Positions 59,701 through 64,000 of a stretch of 64,000 nucleotides of DNA are shown here, piece by piece. A program made the position numbers and the translations under genes. Origin of the DNA: Manihot esculenta (Eukaryota; Streptophyta; Magnoliopsida; Malpighiales; Euphorbiaceae). The stretch spans positions 1,458,912 to 1,522,911 of the forward strand of contig NC_035168.2 in NCBI RefSeq assembly GCF_001659605.2, in the 5' to 3' direction. A model generated the notes under the pieces. The model saw nothing but the letters and a program-made list of their open reading frames with translations. It searched no databases and had not been told where the DNA came from. The stretch's first letter is position 1, and every line of letters starts with the position of its first letter.

Positions 59701-60950
59701 ACCAGAGCCCAACTTGGATGAGCCCCTATCTGAAATATTTGGAGAAGGGCGAACTCCCTGAAGATAAAGACGAAGCCAGAAAGATAGCAGCTCGAGCTGC
59801 CAATTACCAAGTAATAAGGGGAACTTTGTACAGAAAGGGGAAGTCCAGCCCATGGCTCCGGTGTGTAAGTCCGGAAGAAGCTGCAAGGGTAATGGAGGAA
59901 ATACATAGAGGCCTATGTGGGGCTCACGAGGGAGCAGGGACATTAGCTAACAAAATATTCAGGCAAGGATACTACTGGCCTACTGTTAAGAAAGAAGCAG
60001 AAGAGTTTGTCCGAAGGTGCGACGTATGTCAGAGATTTGCTAATGCCATCAGGACCCCTGCCACTCCTCAAGCAAGCATATCCAGTCCATGGCCTTTCTC
60101 ACAATGGGGAATTGACATCCTGGGACCTTTCCCCAAGACTACGGGGCAAAGGAAATTTGTAGTAGTGGCTGTGGAATACTTCTCGAAATGGCCAGAGGCA
60201 GAAGCAATAGCAACAATCACAGCCAGAAAAATGATAGATTTTGTATGGGGGCATGTCATCTGCAGATTTGGCATACCTAGAGTGCTTATCTCAGACAACG
60301 GCAGACAATTTGACTGCAGCACCTTCAAAACCTTCACGACGAACATGGGCATATGGCATAAGTTCTCCTCCGTGGCCCATCCTCAGACCAATGGTCAAAC
60401 GGAAGTCACTAACAGAGCAATCCTCCAAGGATTAAAAAAGCGGCTGGACGGTGCAAAGGAAAACTGGGCAGAAGAACTCAATAGTATCCTATGGGCACTC
60501 CGAACTACTCCCAGAGCACCCACTAAGGAAACACCGTTCGCACTCGCTTACGGTACAGAGGCCGTAGTTCCAGTTGAATTACAGATCCCCACTCATCGAG
60601 TTCAATTTCTCAGTGAGGACACCAATGGGGACAAGTTAAGAAGCAACCTGGATGCTCTTGAAGAAGTTAGGGAAGAAGCACAAGTTCGAACTGCTGCTTA
60701 TCAACAACGAGCGGCAAGATATTATAATCAAAAGGTCAGAGAAAGAAGCTTAAAGGTGGGAGACCTGACTTTAAGAAACTTGGAAGCTACAGGAAAAAGA
60801 GCAGCCGCAGGCAAGCTAGCACCGACCTGGGAAGGTCCATTCAAGGTGACAAAAGTGGTTAAGCCCGGGGTATACCGAATTGAAGATATGCAAGGAAACC
60901 CCGAGCCCCACGCCTGGAACATCCAGCACTTAAAAAGGTACTTCCCTTGA
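56628..60950 (+). CDS. Retrotransposon gag C-terminus plus polyprotein: protease, RT, RNase H, second RNase H, integrase
   Basis: Open from about 56628; residues below count from the GTG codon at 56670. A CHHC-type knuckle, CQYHRTHGHDTNNC (49-62; C49, H52, H57, C62), is the gag nucleocapsid end. Protease: VLVDDGSKVNLLP, aspartate 190. Reverse transcriptase: WLANPVLVKKANGKYRMCID, YMSSLD (D500) and YVDDMVV (D564/D565). First RNase H: ELLIYLAASEQA, where the usual catalytic Asp is missing. Second RNase H (about 853-985): LYVDGASG (D858), NNMAEYEAL (E896), VNSDSQLV (D920), EEADLLSRL (D974). Integrase: HHCC residues H1079, H1086, C1117, C1120, and D1149, D1209, E1245 spaced as DD35E. The C-terminal tail ends HLKRYFP. 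All catalytic residues of RT, second RNase H and integrase are present. Confidence 0.93.
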   Translation, partial: GSKAPPPPRAHEPRVLPPWVPEKPTPLNASRAEVLMAVQDKEFLQWPTPMRTEADQRNPDKYCQYHRTHGHDTNNCFQLIAEIERLIKRGHLKNFVKKPEGQRPPPSPAAQMPRRTGAGPVNDGSSGTINMIVGGTGGRMSRRGKKRNREGEISNGEVMQIVEHSPMAIVFSSEDAQGIQMPHDDALVIEAVIHNFRVKKVLVDDGSKVNLLPYRVFQQMGIPEEQLVRDQSPIKGIGGAPVFVEGKVKLALTLGEAPRARTHHEVFLVVKLPLSYNAILGRPALFSFEAVTSIRYLALKFPTEEGVGMVRGSQEEARAVYLATVTEPSSTGEALDSEVLEVRDETKEARTEPVGELETFPLSEADASKVFSLNANLTKEQKGEVMTLIRGHASTFAWKPSDMPGIDPKVMTHRLNVLPEARPVKQKKRVVGREKQQATREEVQKLEEAGFIREVMYPQWLANPVLVKKANGKYRMCIDFTDLNKACPKDCYPLPDINKMVDSTAGFDYMSSLDAMSGYHQIPMEKSDEEKTSFITEDGTYCYKAMPFGLRNAGATYQRLMNKIFKNQIGRNVEVYVDDMVVKSSTFQQHIADLREIFGVLDQYRMKLNPAKCAFFIRGGKFLGYMVSGRGIEPNPEKVEAILNMPEPTCVRDVQRLTGRVVALNRFMSKSAEKCLPFFKKLRKVPNFEWTEDCQKAFAELKKYLSSPHVLSSPIKGEELLIYLAASEQAISAVLVRVEGGEQKPVFYISKVLRDTEVRYSNIEKLAYALLLAVRKFKVYLEGHQGVVMTNQPLKKILRRPETSGRMLAWSVEISPYCLEYRPRTAIKSQALADFIAECSFNEEKEESSSEMPRKEGERELSQEFSWKLYVDGASGSEGSGAGIMLKGPEGFKVCYALRLEFKASNNMAEYEALVNGMLVASEVGVTDLEVNSDSQLVINQVTGVYQARDPIMQNYLDKVKAIEAELAERGVIVRFQRIPRDENEEADLLSRLTKEELEQLPDEVYIQHIRTPAFKKTNTVLQVDQSPTWMSPYLKYLEKGELPEDKDEARKIAARAANYQVIRGTLYRKGKSSPWLRCVSPEEAARVMEEIHRGLCGAHEGAGTLANKIFRQGYYWPTVKKEAEEFVRRCDVCQRFANAIRTPATPQASISSPWPFSQWGIDILGPFPKTTGQRKFVVVAVEYFSKWPEAEAIATITARKMIDFVWGHVICRFGIPRVLISDNGRQFDCSTFKTFTTNMGIWHKFSSVAHPQTNGQTEVTNRAILQGLKKRLDGAKENWAEELNSILWALRTTPRAPTKETPFALAYGTEAVVPVELQIPTHRVQFLSEDTNGDKLRSNLDALEEVREEAQVRTAAYQQRAARYYNQKVRERSLKVGDLTLRNLEATGKRAAAGKLAPTWEGPFKVTKVVKPGVYRIEDMQGNPEPHAWNIQHLKRYFP

Positions 60951-61079
60951 AATATATGTAAAGAAAAATATTGTACTCTGAAAGGCACAAATAAATAAAA
61001 TAATGCCATTCTTTACGCAATGATGTTATCTCCATTAAGAGTGTTACTTCTCTTTGAAAAAGAAAGAACAAAACTAGAA
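60951..61079 (+). other. Start of the element's 3' untranslated region
   Basis: Short AT-rich link between the pol stop and the tandem array, holding AATAAATAAAATAATG (about 60989-61004), which contains poly(A)-like hexamers. True polyadenylation is expected in the 3' LTR, beyond the window. Confidence 0.4.
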
Positions 61080-62240
61080 GACCTCCTTGAGACATAGAGA
61101 CCTCCTGGAGGTAGAAGACCGGGATCCCCAAGATCTCCCGGACACAAGACCAGGATCCCCAAGATCTCCTGGCAAAAGAAGACCTCCTTGAGACATAGAG
61201 ACCTCCTGGAGGTAGAAGACCGGGATCCCCAAGATCTCCCGGACACAAGACCAGGATCCCCAAGATCTCCTGGCAAAAGAAGACCTCCTTGAGACATAGA
61301 GACCTCCTGGAGGTAGAAGACCGGGATCCCCAAGATCTCCCGGACACAAGACCAGGATCCCCAAGATCTCCTGGCAAAAGAAGACCTCCTTGAGACATAG
61401 AGACCTCCTGGAGGTACAAGACCAGGATCCCCAAGATCTCCTGGCGAAAGAAGACCTCCTTGAGACATAGAGACCTCCTGGAGGTAGAAGACCGGGATCC
61501 CCAAGATCTCCCGGACACAAGACCAGGATCCCCAAGATCTCCTGGCAAAAGAAGACCTCCTTGAGACATAGAGACCTCCTGGAGGTACAAGACCAGGATC
61601 CCCAAGATCTCCTGGCGAAAGAAGACCTCCTTGAGACATAGAGACCTCCTGGAGGTAGAAGACCGGGATCCCCAAGATCTCCCGGACACAAGACTAGGAT
61701 CCCCAAGATCTTCTGGCGAAAGAAGACCTCCTTGAGACATAGAGACCTCCTGGAGGTAGAAGACCGGGATCCCCAAGATCTCCCGGACACAAGACCAGGA
61801 TCCCCAAGATCTCCTGGCAAAAGAAGACCTCCTTGAGACATAGAGACCTCCTGGAGGTACAAGACCAGGATCCCCAAGATCTCCTGGCGAAAGAAGACCT
61901 CCTTGAGACATAGAGACCTCCTGGAGGTAGAAGACCGGGATCCCCAAGATCTCCCGGACACAAGACCAGGATCCCCAAGATCTTCTGGCGAAAGAAGACC
62001 TCCTTGAGACATAGAGACCTCCTGGAGGTAGAAGACCGGGATCCCCAAGATCTCCTGGCACTAGAAAACCTTACTGAGACATAGAGACCTCGGTGAGGCA
62101 GAAGACCAGGATCCCCAAGGTCGTCCCGGAATTACAAGACCAGGATAGGTCGTCCCGGAATTACAAGACCAGGATCCCCAAGATCTCCTGGCAAAAGAAA
62201 ACCTCCCTAAGACATAGAGACCTCAGTAAAGAAGAAGACC
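61080..62240. repeat. Tandem array of alternating 101-bp and 70-bp units 3' of pol
   Basis: ACCTCCTTGAGACATAGAGA recurs at 61081, 61182, 61283, 61384, 61454, 61555, 61625, 61726, 61827, 61897 and 61998, with decayed copies at 62068 and 62211. Spacings are 101, 101, 101, 70, 101, 70, 101, 101, 70, 101, 70. The 31-bp difference is one extra copy of an inner subrepeat (GACC[G/A]GGATCCCCAAGATCT plus a variable end). Hairpins such as CCTCCTGGAGG occur in each unit. Tandem repeats between pol and the 3' LTR are known in Tat-lineage elements and can seed satellites. Confidence 0.95.
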
Positions 62241-62403
62241 GGGATCCCGTAGAACTCCCAGAAAAACAAAATAAAGGATAGCCGGTGAGGCCCCAAGGTC
62301 ACCCCGGCACAGCCAGGATCTCGTAAGACCTCCTGACGGTAAGAATAGTTGGTGAAGGACTTCAGGGCCCCCCCAAAAACAAAAAAAAAAAAAAAAAAAA
62401 AGG

Positions 62404-62490
62404 TCGAGCTCCCAGCTCGGACCAATAAGCCCAAAACCGAGCTCCTAGCTCGGATAGAAGATCAAGATACGAAAGCCAAAAACAAAGGCC
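62404..62490. repeat. Short palindromes based on GAGCT
   Basis: CGAGCTCCCAGCTCG (62405-62419) and CCGAGCTCCTAGCTCGG (62437-62453) are near-perfect hairpins with three-base loops; a third half-copy, CCGAGCTCCC, lies near 62489. They follow an A-run at about 62381-62400. Confidence 0.6.
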
Positions 62491-62821
62491 GAGCTCCCTC
62501 CATAGAAGAACTCATAAATCCTTAGGAGGATACTGAGGCTATAATCAGAAGCCTAAATCAGTTTATTTAAAATAAATATACAAAGTCACAACGAAGAAAG
62601 AAGGACTAGAAGTCAAAAACTAGCATGACAGTTGCCATCAAATGGGTACGAGATTTGATCTCTCAGACGACAGCTAAGAGCTGAACTCACAACTTAAGAT
62701 TAATTTAGAGCTTCTGAATAAACATATGCAGTCTACATTACACATACGAAGAGTAAAGATAAATGTCAAAGAATATGAAAAACAAAAAGGAAACTAAGAT
62801 TCCATTAATAACTATTACAAT

Positions 62822-64000
62822 TTATTTCTCCGGTGAGGAAGGAGGATGAATAGTCCTTAAAGGACTTACATAAATAAGAACACCCTCACTATTTCTATTT
62901 ACAGCCACCCCTGAAGGAAGCTCGGTGTCCTTCGGACCAGAACTCTCAATAGTAGGGGCAATTTCTGACCCAGGATGAAGGCCTTCTTTCACAGAATCAA
63001 GATCGTCCTCCTCCGACCCTAGCTCGGATCCCTCTGAAGAAGACTCAGCTGGCCGATCTCGGTCCCTCCGGCAATCTCCTCGGGGCAAAGGGAAATCATC
63101 CTCCCCGTATAGCACTGACTCGCCATCTGAGTCCACTTCGCGCCTACGAAGCTTAGCCAAAGGAATATCAGGAGCCTGTCTAGCTTCTCTTAAACCGCGA
63201 TTGTAGCCAGTTACATACATGCGGTAGGCCTTATCAAAGATAGCTTGTTTCATTTCACTAGAAGCTTTATACTCATCAAGATGTTCTTCACAAGCCTCGG
63301 CTACAAATTCCTCAAACTCAGAAGAATCTTTGTAGTCCTGCAGATGAGCTTCACAGGCCCGCTCAATTTTACCCTTTAGCTCATCAGACTCCTGATACTC
63401 CGCTATGTACTGATCGCGCTTCAGCTGAGCCTTCCCTTCGATATACTTTACCACCTCAAGCAGGGCTAAACATTTACGTTCCAAAACTCTGACTTCATTT
63501 TTCAGCTGTTGTTGGCGAAGGTCGAACTCTTCAGCCGAGGAAGTCAAGTCTCTGATACGATCAGAGCTTGTGCCCAACTCCTGCTCAAGGACCTGCACCC
63601 GAGCTAAGGCCATCTCTTTCTGAGCCTTTACTTCCTCCAGATGAGTCTGAAGTCCTTCGAGATCAGCCTTTAAGGCATCAAATTGGCGCTGGACTTCAGC
63701 TTTCTGGCTAACGGCCTCATCTCTCTCCTTGAGAGCCTCTGTCATAGAGGACAGCTGCTCTAGCACTCCTCTACAGCGAACCTCCAAGGTAGCTGCCCTC
63801 TCATCAGCCTCCTGGAGAACATTGCGAGTCCGAGACAACTCATCTTCTAAGGACGAGGTATGCTTTGCCGTCTCGGCTGTTTTCTCTTCAGCCTTTTTGA
63901 GGGCCTCCAACGCAGAATGCAATTCCACCTGGAGGGACTGGATCTGCTCCCGAGCAGCTACCAAATTGCCCTTCGCATCACTGGTGGCAGATATATTCTC
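62822..64000 (-). CDS. Antisense coiled-coil ORF of the Tat element (N-terminus outside the window)
   Basis: Open on the minus strand from the window edge to the stop at 62822, at least 392 codons, convergent with pol. The TTG near 63964 is not a convincing start because the frame continues upstream. About 180 residues of heptad-rich coiled coil (ALKKAEEKTAETAKHTSSLE-type) are followed by three related repeats of about 21 residues (SDELKGKIERACEAHLQDY, SSEFEEFVAEACEEHLDEY, SSEMKQAIFDKAYRMYVTGY). Then come NRGLREARQAPD and an acidic Ser/Glu tail. Extra ORFs in antisense between pol and the 3' LTR are known in Tat-lineage elements; their role is not established. No enzyme motif is visible here. 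Confidence 0.8.
   Translation of the reverse strand, partial: ENISATSDAKGNLVAAREQIQSLQVELHSALEALKKAEEKTAETAKHTSSLEDELSRTRNVLQEADERAATLEVRCRGVLEQLSSMTEALKERDEAVSQKAEVQRQFDALKADLEGLQTHLEEVKAQKEMALARVQVLEQELGTSSDRIRDLTSSAEEFDLRQQQLKNEVRVLERKCLALLEVVKYIEGKAQLKRDQYIAEYQESDELKGKIERACEAHLQDYKDSSEFEEFVAEACEEHLDEYKASSEMKQAIFDKAYRMYVTGYNRGLREARQAPDIPLAKLRRREVDSDGESVLYGEDDFPLPRGDCRRDRDRPAESSSEGSELGSEEDDLDSVKEGLHPGSEIAPTIESSGPKDTELPSGVAVNRNSEGVLIYVSPLRTIHPPSSPEK

Larger units (their letters stand above)
54800..64000 (+). mobile_element. Tat-lineage Ty3/gypsy LTR retrotransposon (5' part; 3' LTR outside the window)
   Basis: Order seen: 5' LTR, PBS, gag, protease, reverse transcriptase, RNase H, a second RNase H, integrase, tandem array, antisense ORF. 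A second, archaeal-type RNase H between the first RNase H and integrase marks the Tat lineage of plant Ty3/gypsy elements, as do hypervariable 3' tandem repeats and extra ORFs downstream of pol. The pol frame has no stop in 1,426 codons, pointing to a recent insertion. The 5-bp left flank is GAATT (54795-54799), for comparison with the unseen right flank. Confidence 0.93.

Noticed and set aside
60859..62061. 400-codon minus-strand frame, and overlapping 324-, 220- and 94-codon frames, as genes
   Set aside because: They are read-throughs of the tandem array in different frames; the protein is just the repeat unit in three frames and has no start context or known domain.
61080..62070. CRISPR-like array
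   Set aside because: Regular spacing comes from a tandem repeat whose intervening sequence is also repeated; there are no unique spacers and the host is a plant.

Overview
The window is plant nuclear DNA from a dicot. Genes are split by many short GT-AG introns, intergenic DNA is extremely AT-rich, and plant-specific families are present: alpha-expansin, thaumatin-like protein, MORN-type PIP5K, NodGS, and a Tat-lineage Ty3/gypsy element. The protein flavour fits Malpighiales (Euphorbiaceae-like), but that is an impression, not a result.

Layout. 1-1.7 kb: 5' end of a minus-strand MORN-repeat phosphatidylinositol-phosphate kinase gene with a 5'UTR intron. 1.7-10.9 kb: AT-rich intergenic DNA holding an 87-bp SINE with a 17-bp target duplication, a foldback element, a degenerate local duplication, a solo LTR and a 154-bp hAT-type MITE. 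11-12.6 kb: minus-strand three-exon alpha-expansin. 13.4-25.8 kb and 33.3-43.3 kb: two tandem minus-strand copies of an 18-exon gene for a NodGS/FluG-like protein (amidohydrolase fused to a glutamine-synthetase-like domain). Both are open from end to end (841 and 842 aa), with the same exon lengths except one 3-bp indel. They differ mainly by intron insertions, including a 1,980-bp hAT-like element whose empty site is preserved in the other copy. 26.7-33.2 kb: AT-rich spacer with a decayed LTR, a 327-bp tandem duplication and small repeats. 47.8-48.6 kb: plus-strand two-exon thaumatin-like gene lacking two of the usual cysteines. 48.9-49.4 kb: minus-oriented solo LTR with a perfect 5-bp target duplication. 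54.8 kb to the window end: a Tat-lineage Ty3/gypsy retrotransposon with 5' LTR, PBS, gag, a 1,426-codon uninterrupted pol frame carrying a second RNase H, a 101/70-bp tandem array 3' of pol, and an antisense coiled-coil ORF that runs off the window.

Most unusual items. (1) In both NodGS copies, intron 3 can only be joined correctly as an AT-AC, U12-type intron. (2) The retroelement's 3' region combines an alternating 101/70-bp array, open in all antisense frames, with an antisense protein gene. (3) Paralogue comparison gives clean empty-site evidence for DNA-transposon insertions. Exon boundaries were worked out by hand from splice signals, reading phase and agreement between the two copies; no alignment program was run.
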